Below, piece after piece: positions 16,510-24,051 of a stretch of 45,286 bases of DNA. The position numbers and the translations under genes are program-made. The notes beneath the pieces were generated by a model. The model was not told where the DNA came from. It made no database searches and saw nothing but the letters and a program-made list of their open reading frames with translations. Source of the DNA: CALISC01 sp963545195 (GTDB taxonomy: Bacteria; Bacillota_I; Bacilli_A; Acholeplasmatales; Acholeplasmataceae); assembly GCA_963545195.1 (NCBI GenBank), contig CAUUIA010000003.1, positions 1 through 45,286 of the forward strand, written 5' to 3'. The first letter of the stretch is position 1, and each line of letters begins with the position of its first letter.

Positions 16510-17130
16510 ATGGTAAAAATTTTAAATCACCCACTAATTGAACACAAAATGAGCCAACTGCGTTCAGTTCACACTAAAACCAAAGAATTTAGAGAACTGG
16601 TTTCTGAAATCGCTACCTTGGTAACTTATGAACTTTCTCGCGATTTTCAAACTAAAACTGTGGAGGTCACTACTCCGATTGTTAAAACTAAATGCCAAGA
16701 ACTTAAAGAAGAAGTTGTTTTAATTCCAGTTTTAAGAGCAGGACTTGGTATGGTTGAAGGAGTTTGTAGTTTAATTCCGACTGCCAAAATTGGACACATT
16801 GGACTATATCGCGATGAAGAGACTCTAGAGCCAAAAAAATATTTCTTTAAAGTTCCTGAAAACACTAAAAATTCACTTGTTATTGTACTAGATCCGATGT
16901 TAGCAACCGGACACTCTGCTGCCTACGCAATTCAGGCATTGAAAGAAATTGGTGTTAAAAACATCAGATATGCTGGTATTGTTGGTTGCCCTGAAGGAAT
17001 TAAGTTGCTACAAGAAAAACATCCAGATGTTGATATTTATTTAGCACAAGAAGACAAGCGCTTAAATGAAAACGGCTACATTGTTCCTGGACTTGGGGAT
17101 TGCGGTGACCGTTTATTTGGCACTAAATAA
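16510..17130 (+). CDS. upp: Uracil phosphoribosyltransferase
   Basis: Salvages uracil to UMP with PRPP. The 206 residues contain the PRPP-binding loop LDPMLATGHSAAYAIQALKE and the uracil-binding C-terminal region with GYIVPGLGDCGDRLFGTK, both complete. AAAAGGAG lies 7 bases before the ATG. It follows rpiB by 16 bases and precedes the atp genes by 3, as in Bacillus. Confidence 0.97.
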   Translation: MVKILNHPLIEHKMSQLRSVHTKTKEFRELVSEIATLVTYELSRDFQTKTVEVTTPIVKTKCQELKEEVVLIPVLRAGLGMVEGVCSLIPTAKIGHIGLYRDEETLEPKKYFFKVPENTKNSLVIVLDPMLATGHSAAYAIQALKEIGVKNIRYAGIVGCPEGIKLLQEKHPDVDIYLAQEDKRLNENGYIVPGLGDCGDRLFGTK

Positions 17131-17133
17131 TTT

Positions 17134-17400
17134 ATGAAGAAATTTGGAGCCTGGTATTTACTTGTCAGTCAAATTATTTTTTCACTACTAATTCCAACTG
17201 CGGTCGGTGCTTTGATTGCCAAAAAGTCTGGCTATAGTCCAGTTGGCGTTGGCGTTGCTGCTTTAATTGGTTTTGGAATTGGCTTTGTTTCTTCTATTTC
17301 TTTTGCTCTAAACATTTACCGCAAACTAATCAAAACTGAGAAGAAAGAAATAAAACCTCAAGACACCCCAAAATTTGGCCATGAAAATCAAAACGATTAA
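17134..17400 (+). CDS. Small membrane protein, AtpZ/AtpI-like
   Basis: An 88-residue protein with two predicted transmembrane helices (about 7-28 and 38-62) separated by a short Lys/Gly loop, and a polar, basic C-terminal tail. Size, topology and position just ahead of the ATP synthase genes fit AtpZ-type proteins (AtpI superfamily), which assist F0 assembly or cation handling. Three bases separate it from upp, and its 3' end overlaps the next gene by 20 bases. The sequence is too plain for a firm family call. Confidence 0.6.
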   Translation: MKKFGAWYLLVSQIIFSLLIPTAVGALIAKKSGYSPVGVGVAALIGFGIGFVSSISFALNIYRKLIKTEKKEIKPQDTPKFGHENQND

Positions 17401-17758
17401 CCACTTTGTCTATTTTCTTTACTTGTTTAGTTTTATTTCTAGCCTTGTTTGGTTGTACATTGATAAAACTGCGTATTTATTTGCAAACCTTGCTTTAGTT
17501 TATTGCTTTTTATTCATGTTAATTTTAAAAGTAGAGCTAAAAACCTTTAAAAAAGCTCAACTTTTTGGGTTTACTATTTTGCAAAACTTTGTAATTTTTA
17601 TGTTGTTTATACTAATTTTTATTTTAAGTAGTGTTTTAAAGTCAAAAACGCCTGGCTTAAATTATCTAAGTTTCGGCACCACTTTGGCGGCAAGTGTAGT
17701 ACTCGCAAGTATTACTATATTATTTGAAGCGAAAATTAAGAAAGGAGAAATATGTTAG
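17381..17758 (+). CDS. atpI: Four-helix membrane protein, AtpI-like
   Basis: 125 residues with four hydrophobic helices (roughly 8-27, 30-51, 62-86 and 96-116) and a short charged end. This is the topology of AtpI, which helps assemble the c-ring. It lies between the AtpZ-like gene and atpB, the canonical position. ATG 17381 lies inside the previous gene; TTG 17375 is also in frame. Its stop overlaps the atpB start (ATGTTAG). Identification rests on place and topology and not on sequence motifs. Confidence 0.65.
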   Translation: MKIKTINHFVYFLYLFSFISSLVWLYIDKTAYLFANLALVYCFLFMLILKVELKTFKKAQLFGFTILQNFVIFMLFILIFILSSVLKSKTPGLNYLSFGTTLAASVVLASITILFEAKIKKGEIC

Positions 17759-18486
17759 AAAATCTAGAAATCAATAAGTTCCCACAAGTGATTACTCCGT
17801 ATTTTTTTGCATCTCTTTTCATAATGACGATAATCGCAGTATACGTCTCTGCAATTGGCGCTGCTGTTGAAAGACTTAGCGGAAAAGAACCAAATAAATT
17901 TCTATACTGGCACATTAAAGCAGTTGATAGCGTCAACACTTTCTTAAAACAAAACATAGGGATTCACTGGCGAACCGCAGCACCATACATCTTCACGCTC
18001 ATTTTCTTTATTTTGTTTGCCAATATTTCGGGAATTTTTGGACTAATCACACCAACTGCCTTTACCGCAATCACAGTTCCACTGACCCTGTTTTCACTAT
18101 ATTGCAAACATCAAATTGGACTAAAGTCAAGAAAAGCCAAACACTTTAAAGGTTTGTTTGAACCAGTTTCTATCATGTTTCCAATTAACCTGCTTTCTGA
18201 GTTTACGCCCATTCTTTCTATGAGTTTTCGTTTATTTGGAAATATAGTGAGTGGCGGAATTCTGCTTTCTTTAGTCTACTCACTGTTGGGTGGTCTTTCT
18301 CCGTTTGTCACGCCAATTATGCATTTTATCTTTGATATTCTGTTTGGTTGCATTCAAACTTTGGTGTTTGTGCTACTTACAGTTATTGCAATTTCTCAAA
18401 AAACCGAAGAGACAGATAAATACGAAAACACAGATGAAAACTTTTTACTAGAGTATAATTTAGTATACAAAAACGCAAAAAATTAA
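17752..18486 (+). CDS. atpB: ATP synthase F0 subunit a
   Basis: Stator subunit that forms the ion half-channels against the c-ring. The essential Arg lies in SMSFRLFGNIVSGG at about residue 160, within the fourth core helix. Other helices and a C-terminal segment (IQTLVFVLLTVIAIS) match the family. 244 residues is normal. AGGAG precedes the ATG, which overlaps the stop of the AtpI-like gene. Confidence 0.96.
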   Translation: MLENLEINKFPQVITPYFFASLFIMTIIAVYVSAIGAAVERLSGKEPNKFLYWHIKAVDSVNTFLKQNIGIHWRTAAPYIFTLIFFILFANISGIFGLITPTAFTAITVPLTLFSLYCKHQIGLKSRKAKHFKGLFEPVSIMFPINLLSEFTPILSMSFRLFGNIVSGGILLSLVYSLLGGLSPFVTPIMHFIFDILFGCIQTLVFVLLTVIAISQKTEETDKYENTDENFLLEYNLVYKNAKN

Positions 18487-18505
18487 AATTAGGAGGATAT
18501 ATTTT

Positions 18506-18772
18506 ATGGACACAATTTTAAACTTAATTGCTAACTTAAACTTAATGCAAGTTGTAGGTTCACTTGCCTATATCGGTGCAGGTATTGCCGTGTTTACTGG
18601 TTTTGCAACTTCAATTGGACAAGGTTTAATTGGTATGAAAGCCGTTGAAGGGGTTGCTCGTCAACCAGAGGCTTCAAACAAAATTATGATCTTAATGATC
18701 ATTGCTCAAACTGTCGTTGAAACTTCGGCTATCTACGGTATGGTTGTTGCTTTTACTTTAGCAAGTAAATAA
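18506..18772 (+). CDS. atpE: ATP synthase F0 subunit c with sodium-type binding residues
   Basis: Hairpin of two helices that forms the rotor ring. The polar loop ARQPE is at 51-55. The ion-binding carboxylate is Glu72. Gln39 in GQG on helix 1 and Thr73, Ser74 and Tyr77 on helix 2 occupy the positions of Gln32, Glu65, Ser66, Thr67 and Tyr70 of the Ilyobacter tartaricus sodium c-ring, with Thr in place of Ser66. Proton-type Bacillus c subunits lack this Gln and have Glu-Ala. Sodium coupling is therefore likely but inferred. AGGAGG lies 9 bases before the ATG. 88 residues is typical. Confidence 0.95.
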   Translation: MDTILNLIANLNLMQVVGSLAYIGAGIAVFTGFATSIGQGLIGMKAVEGVARQPEASNKIMILMIIAQTVVETSAIYGMVVAFTLASK

Positions 18773-18801
18773 ACACCCGTTTAGTTTCGCTTTCTTTAAA
18801 A

Positions 18802-19356
18802 ATGACTATTTATACAGATATTTCTAAAAACATTGTGAAGACCGTGGAAAAAGGTCTTTACTCAATGTTTTCAGATTGGTCTATTATTGTCTATCAATTA
18901 ACTGCGCTGTTTATTCTTTATCTAATAGTGCGCTTTTTCTTTTGGAAAAAAATCACTAAATTTTTAGATGAACGCAGAATGCAGGAAATTAAAGAAAAAC
19001 AAGAAGCGAATCAAGCACAAACAGAAATCAAAGCACTAAAAGCAGAAATTAGTCAAAAATACTTATCTGCCCGTGATGACATTGAACAGATGCGAAACAC
19101 TTTAATTAAAGACGCTCAATTAGAACGCGACGAAATTTTGGCAAAGGCTAAAAAAACCGCAGAGCGCAGACTTGCTAAACTAGACAGCGAAATTGAGGCT
19201 GAAATTAAAGAAAAAGAAACCGAAATCAAACAAGCGATTAAAGCAATTTCTTACAAAGCTACTAAGTTAATTGTAAAGAAAGAAATTGATAAAAACTTAT
19301 ACGAAAACGAACTTGATCTTTTAATTGAAACTGAATTGAAAAATGCAAAAAAATAA
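18802..19356 (+). CDS. atpF: ATP synthase F0 subunit b
   Basis: Peripheral stalk subunit: one N-terminal membrane helix (IIVYQLTALFILYLIVRFFF), then FWKKITKFLDERR and a long charged coiled coil to the end. ATG 18802 has no ribosome binding site. An in-frame ATG at 18865 has AAAAAGG about 10 bases upstream and gives an N-terminus starting MFSDWS, closer to usual b subunits, so the first 21 residues may not be translated. The 3' end overlaps atpH by 14 bases. Confidence 0.92.
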   Translation: MTIYTDISKNIVKTVEKGLYSMFSDWSIIVYQLTALFILYLIVRFFFWKKITKFLDERRMQEIKEKQEANQAQTEIKALKAEISQKYLSARDDIEQMRNTLIKDAQLERDEILAKAKKTAERRLAKLDSEIEAEIKEKETEIKQAIKAISYKATKLIVKKEIDKNLYENELDLLIETELKNAKK

Positions 19357-19843
19357 TTTCGCCAAATACGCACACGCTTATTTTAATTTTGTTAAAGACA
19401 AAACTTCGCAAAATGTTTTAATTGAAGAACTGCACACCTTTAAAAAAATATACGCCAAAAGCCCTGTGTCAATTTCAGCGCTTGCCTATGGCCGCATAGA
19501 CGCTGAGAGAGTTCTTACTCAGTTTAGTCAAGAAACTCAAAGTTTTTTAAAGATTTTAATTAAAGATAAAGCAATTTTGGCAATTGACAAAATTTATGCG
19601 GAGTTTATGCGACTGCAAAACATTGAAAGAAATCAAGCGTATGTCACAATTTCTTCGCCTAAAAAGCTAACAGATACACAAATTAAAACTCTAACATCTG
19701 AACTTAAAAAAATTATTCAAGACAAAGACTTAATTTTAAGACAAGAAATTAACCCTAAACTAATAGATGGTCTCAAAATTGATTATGCTGGTCGTAGTCT
19801 AGATTTATCAGTTTTAACTAAATTAAGAGAAATGTTTAGATAA
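19343..19843 (+). CDS. atpH: ATP synthase F1 subunit delta
   Basis: Links the peripheral stalk to the top of F1. The 166 residues show the N-terminal helical bundle starting NFAKYAHAYFNFV and the C-terminal sandwich (AYVTISSPKKLTDTQIKTL, then INPKLIDGLKIDYAGRSLDLSV), a family hallmark. It is diverged but in the canonical position, overlapping atpF. Confidence 0.92.
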   Translation: MQKNNFAKYAHAYFNFVKDKTSQNVLIEELHTFKKIYAKSPVSISALAYGRIDAERVLTQFSQETQSFLKILIKDKAILAIDKIYAEFMRLQNIERNQAYVTISSPKKLTDTQIKTLTSELKKIIQDKDLILRQEINPKLIDGLKIDYAGRSLDLSVLTKLREMFR

Positions 19844-19857
19844 AGGAAGGAAACAAA

Positions 19858-21360
19858 ATGGCTTTAGATATCAAAAAACTACAAACTCAAATTGAAGAAG
19901 AGCTGAAGGCTCAACAAAACGAAAGCCAGTTCCAAGAAGTCGGATATATTTTGACAGTCGGCGATGGAATATGTTTTTGCTATGGACTTAAAAACGCCAT
20001 GATGGGCGAAAAAGTTATATTTAATAGTTCTTGTTTTGGAGTAATTTTTAACTTAGAAGTTGATAAAGTCGGAATTATTTTACTAGGAGATATTTTTTCT
20101 ATTAAGGAAGGTGACGAGTGTAGATTAACTGGCAAAATCTTTGAAGTGCCAGTTGGCGAGGCTTTGCTTGGACGCGTGGTTGACCCGCTGGGAGAACCTC
20201 AAGACGGACTTGAAAAAATTATAACTTCAGAAACTCTGCCAATTGAAAGACCTGCGCACGCCGTGATGGAGCGAGACCACGTCAACGAACCACTACTTAC
20301 AGGTATTGGAATGATTGATGCCTTAATTCCGATTGGCAAAGGCCAAAGAGAACTAATTATTGGCGACCGTCAAACCGGTAAAACTTCTATTGCTATTGAC
20401 ACAATTTTAAATCAACAAGGTAAAAACGTAATTTGCGTCTACACAGCAATTGGCCAAAAACAACAAACTGTTGCGCAAATCAGAAAAACTTTAGAAGAAT
20501 ACAACGCACTTGACTACACCATTATTGTATCTGCTCCTGCTCACAAAGAAGGAACACTTCAGTATTTGGCTCCATTTTCAGCGTGTTCTATGGCTGAATA
20601 CTTCGCTGAACGTGGTCGCGATGTTTTAATAGTTTACGACGACCTTTCTAAGCACGCTGTGGCTTACCGCGAACTTTCACTACTACTTAAACGCCCACCT
20701 GGCCGCGAGGCTTTTCCTGGAGATATATTTTACCTGCACTCTAGATTACTTGAACGCTCTGCAAAACTATCTAAAGTTTTAGGTGGAGGTTCACTGACCG
20801 CACTTCCTATTATTGAAACTAAAGCAGGAGATATTTCTGCCTATATTCCAACTAACGTAATTTCTATTACTGATGGACAAATTTTTCTAGAAACTGAACT
20901 TTTTTACAAAGGTATCCGCCCCGCTATTAATTCAGGACTATCGGTTTCCCGAGTTGGTGGCTCTGCTCAGTTTAAAGCAGTTAAACGAGTATCAGGGCTA
21001 CTTCGTATATTTTTAGCGTCATATAAAGAACTTGAGTCTTTTTCACAATTTGGCTCAGATTTAGATGAACTTTCTTTAAAGAAACTAGCTAGAGGTCGCC
21101 TGGTTATTGAAATTTTTAAGCAAAATATTCATGAACTAATTGACTTTACCACACTTGCTTGCGTGCTTTGGGCACTTAACCGTGAACTGCTTGACGACAT
21201 TCCTTTGGCTAAAGTTAAAACTTTTGTTAATTTTGTCACTAAGTTTCTGCAAAGTGAAGAGACTGGAAAAGCGGTTTATAACGTAATTTCTCAAACTAAA
21301 GATTTTCCTGCAGACACGCTAATGACAGAACTGATTTTGAAAATCAAAAAGGTTATTTAA
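19858..21360 (+). CDS. atpA: ATP synthase F1 subunit alpha
   Basis: Non-catalytic nucleotide-binding subunit of F1. Walker A GDRQTGKT lies near residues 169-176, followed by VYTAIGQKQQTV, VYDDLSKHAVAYRE and RRPPGREA-like LKRPPGREAFPGD. The C-terminal helical domain is complete. At 500 residues it is of normal length. AAGGAAGG lies just upstream. Its stop overlaps the atpG start as TAATG. Confidence 0.98.
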   Translation: MALDIKKLQTQIEEELKAQQNESQFQEVGYILTVGDGICFCYGLKNAMMGEKVIFNSSCFGVIFNLEVDKVGIILLGDIFSIKEGDECRLTGKIFEVPVGEALLGRVVDPLGEPQDGLEKIITSETLPIERPAHAVMERDHVNEPLLTGIGMIDALIPIGKGQRELIIGDRQTGKTSIAIDTILNQQGKNVICVYTAIGQKQQTVAQIRKTLEEYNALDYTIIVSAPAHKEGTLQYLAPFSACSMAEYFAERGRDVLIVYDDLSKHAVAYRELSLLLKRPPGREAFPGDIFYLHSRLLERSAKLSKVLGGGSLTALPIIETKAGDISAYIPTNVISITDGQIFLETELFYKGIRPAINSGLSVSRVGGSAQFKAVKRVSGLLRIFLASYKELESFSQFGSDLDELSLKKLARGRLVIEIFKQNIHELIDFTTLACVLWALNRELLDDIPLAKVKTFVNFVTKFLQSEETGKAVYNVISQTKDFPADTLMTELILKIKKVI

Positions 21361-22196
21361 TGCTTAACTTAAAAGAAACTAAGAAAAAAATCCAAGCGCT
21401 TTCGGAAACTGAAAAAATAGTTTCAGCAATGCAAGCAACAGCTCTTTCTAAAATCAATTCTGCCCAACGCAAAATTACTGAGTACAACTCGTTTATGCGT
21501 TCATTTAAAGAGATTTTTCTTTCAGTTTTTAAAACTAACGAAAATCCAATTTTTCAAAAACACGAAAACGGAGAAACTATTTATATCGTAATAACTTCGG
21601 ATAAAGGACTGTGTGGGTCTTTTCACTCAGAACTATTTAAGAAGTTTTTCCTGCATTCTCGTCGTAACCAAAATTACCACGCTTTGGTGATTGGTAAAAA
21701 AGGACACAGTTTCTTTCGCCAAAAAGAAAATATTCTGATTAACAAAAAACCAATCTTTAACCGCGAAGACATCAACATTACTTTTTTTCGCAAATATGTT
21801 TTAGACATTAAAAATCTGTTTTTAGCTGGCTACATTAAAAACGTATATCTAGTTTACAACAACTCCAAAAACGCTTTAGAAAAAGAAACTAAAATAGAGC
21901 GAATTCTGCCAATCACCAGACATATTTTTGAAGAACAGGAAAACCTGCAAACTGAATATATTTACGATGAGTCTAAAAATAGAATATTAAGTGAGTTGAT
22001 TGTGACGTTCATTGAATCTAAAATTTTTGGTGCGATGTTAAACTCAAAGGCCTGTGAACACCAAGAGCGACAACTTGCGATGAAAAAAGCCTCTGATAAC
22101 TGCAAAAAATTATTTGAAAAATTAACACTGGAATACAACCGCGCGAGACAAGGTCAAATTACTTCTGAGTTGATAGACATAGTCAACGGCTCTTGA
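21360..22196 (+). CDS. atpG: ATP synthase F1 subunit gamma
   Basis: Central rotor shaft. The N-terminal helix reads ETEKIVSAMQATALSKINSAQ (normally KITxAMxxVAxxKxxxA), the Rossmann-like middle contains ITSDKGLCGSFHS, and the C-terminal helix ends EYNRARQGQITSELIDIVNGS, the usual family close. It is more divergent than alpha or beta, as is normal. It ends with TGA; reading TGA as Trp would add only five codons, so this gene alone does not settle the genetic code. Confidence 0.95.
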   Translation: MLNLKETKKKIQALSETEKIVSAMQATALSKINSAQRKITEYNSFMRSFKEIFLSVFKTNENPIFQKHENGETIYIVITSDKGLCGSFHSELFKKFFLHSRRNQNYHALVIGKKGHSFFRQKENILINKKPIFNREDINITFFRKYVLDIKNLFLAGYIKNVYLVYNNSKNALEKETKIERILPITRHIFEEQENLQTEYIYDESKNRILSELIVTFIESKIFGAMLNSKACEHQERQLAMKKASDNCKKLFEKLTLEYNRARQGQITSELIDIVNGS

Positions 22197-22213
22197 GAAG
22201 AAAGGAATTAAAA

Positions 22214-23617
22214 ATGGGAAAAATACACGAAATAATTGGTCCAGTAGTAGATGTTTACTTTGACACTGAATTACCAAAGATCAATACCTGTTTAAAAGTT
22301 AATAATCACGGGCAAGAGTGCTTTTTAGAAGTACTTCTACACGTTGGCGACAAGGTTTGTAGAACCATTGCCTTTTCTCCTACCGATGGTCTTAAAAAAG
22401 GACTTGAAGTTATTGACACTAAAGCGCCAATTAAAGTACCAGTTGGCACAAAAACCCTTGGTCGTATGTTTAATACACTTGGACAAACAATTGACTTAAA
22501 CGGAGAACTAAAAACAGATTCAGTCAAACCTGAGCCAATTCACAAGGCTCCACCTCAGTTTGCTAAACTTTCTACAGAAGTTGAAATACTGGAAACTGGA
22601 ATTAAAGTGATAGACTTGCTTGCACCTTACATCAAAGGTGGGAAAATTGGGTTATTCGGCGGTGCTGGAGTTGGAAAAACCGTGTTAATACAAGAGTTAA
22701 TTCACAATGTTGCGAAAGCCACTGGCGGGATTTCTATTTTTGCCGGAGTAGGTGAGCGTTCTCGCGAAGGTTTTGATCTTTACACCGAAATGAAAGAGTC
22801 TGGAGTTTTGAAAAACACAGCCCTCGTTTTTGGTCAAATGAACGAGCCACCTGGCGTGCGTATGCGAGCACCACTTACCGCGCTTACCATGGCTGAGTAT
22901 TTTCGTGATGTTAAAAAACAAGATACTCTGCTTTTCATTGACAACATTTTTAGATATGTACAAGCAGGTTCAGAGGTTTCAGCACTTCTTGGCCGCATGC
23001 CTTCTGCAGTTGGCTACCAGCCAACTTTAGCAACCGAAATGGGTAGACTACAAGAGCGAATTACTTCAACTAAAGACGGTTCAATTACTTCAATTCAGGC
23101 GGTATACGTACCTGCTGACGACTACACAGATCCGGCTCCGTCTACTGTGTTTTCACATCTTGACGCAACTACTAACTTAAAGCGCCAACTAATTGAAGAA
23201 GGTATTTATCCGGCAGTTGACCCTCTAGCCTCAACTTCTTCCGCACTTAACCCAAACATTTGTGGAACTGAGCATTACACTGTTGCCAGACGAGTGCAAG
23301 AAATTATTCAAAGATACTACGAACTTCTAGACATTATTGCAATTCTTGGAATGGATGAACTTTCAGATAGCGATAAACTTATTGTTCACCGTGCGCGTCG
23401 TGTGCGTTTCTTTTTATCGCAATCTATGCATGTTGCTGAACAGTTTACCGGAATTAAGGGTAGTTTTGTACGTTTAAAAGACACAATTAAAGGTTTTAAA
23501 GACATACTAGACGGTAAATATGACCACATTGAAGAAGAGGCTTTCCATATGGTTGGGTCAATTGATGAGATGCTTGAAAAAGCCAACTCGCTAAAGAAAG
23601 CACAAAATGCAGTTTAA
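22214..23617 (+). CDS. atpD: ATP synthase F1 subunit beta
   Basis: Catalytic subunit of F1. Walker A GGAGVGKT lies at about 149-156, with GERSREGFDLYTEM, ALVFGQMNEPPGVRMR and LLFIDNIFRYVQAGSEVSALLGRMPSAVGYQPTL-type motifs (given here by their key blocks, about 240-285). 467 residues from ATG 22214, which has GAAAGGA upstream; an in-frame TTG at 22193 is not needed. The 3' end overlaps atpC by 11 bases. Confidence 0.98.
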   Translation: MGKIHEIIGPVVDVYFDTELPKINTCLKVNNHGQECFLEVLLHVGDKVCRTIAFSPTDGLKKGLEVIDTKAPIKVPVGTKTLGRMFNTLGQTIDLNGELKTDSVKPEPIHKAPPQFAKLSTEVEILETGIKVIDLLAPYIKGGKIGLFGGAGVGKTVLIQELIHNVAKATGGISIFAGVGERSREGFDLYTEMKESGVLKNTALVFGQMNEPPGVRMRAPLTALTMAEYFRDVKKQDTLLFIDNIFRYVQAGSEVSALLGRMPSAVGYQPTLATEMGRLQERITSTKDGSITSIQAVYVPADDYTDPAPSTVFSHLDATTNLKRQLIEEGIYPAVDPLASTSSALNPNICGTEHYTVARRVQEIIQRYYELLDIIAILGMDELSDSDKLIVHRARRVRFFLSQSMHVAEQFTGIKGSFVRLKDTIKGFKDILDGKYDHIEEEAFHMVGSIDEMLEKANSLKKAQNAV

Positions 23618-23999
23618 TCTATATTTATATCAAGGCTTGGTATTAAGTAAAGAGGCTACTAAGTTTTTACTGAAAGACAAAAACGGAGAGGTTGTGATAA
23701 TGGACAAACACATCCCTATTGTTTTGTCTGCGCTTGAGGCGACTTTAGTTTTAACTCTTAAAAACAATGAAACCAAGTATATTTGCCTAGAACGTGGTAT
23801 CATTGAGTTTAAACAAAACACCGCTAAAGTTTTAGCATCGCTTGCTGTTGTGAGGGATTCTGAAAAAGAAGCACAAACTGCTTTTCTTGAGGCCAAAAAC
23901 ACAGCGTTAAACAATGCCAAGAAAGAAAACAACGAGTTTACAATTTTAGAAAAGAAACTTAAAGACCAAATACATTTAACTAAAGCAGGTTCACTTTAA
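23607..23999 (+). CDS. atpC: ATP synthase F1 subunit epsilon
   Basis: Regulatory subunit at the foot of the rotor. The N-terminal beta sandwich (to about residue 85) contains LERGIIEFKQNTAKVLASLAVV, matching the usual G-x-x-x-x-x-N-x-V-x-I-L pattern loosely, and a C-terminal helical hairpin follows. It is 130 residues, normal, but weakly conserved. Identification relies on the position at the end of atpBEFHAGDC and the domain plan. Confidence 0.9.
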   Translation: MQFNLYLYQGLVLSKEATKFLLKDKNGEVVIMDKHIPIVLSALEATLVLTLKNNETKYICLERGIIEFKQNTAKVLASLAVVRDSEKEAQTAFLEAKNTALNNAKKENNEFTILEKKLKDQIHLTKAGSL

Positions 24000-24016
24000 A
24001 ACTTAATGCTAAATTG

Positions 24017-24043
24017 AAAAATGCAGGTAATACCTGCATTTTT
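24017..24043. terminator. Terminator between the convergent atp operon and dnaE
   Basis: AAAAATGCAGGTA and TACCTGCATTTTT form a perfect inverted repeat about one central base, with A and T tails on both sides. It can serve atpC on the plus strand and dnaE on the minus strand. Confidence 0.9.
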
Positions 24044-24051
24044 GTTTGGTT

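Noticed and set aside
22193..22213. TTG start for atpD at 22193
   Set aside because: ATG 22214 has GAAAGGA at good spacing and gives the usual beta subunit N-terminus; the extra seven residues are basic and unmatched.
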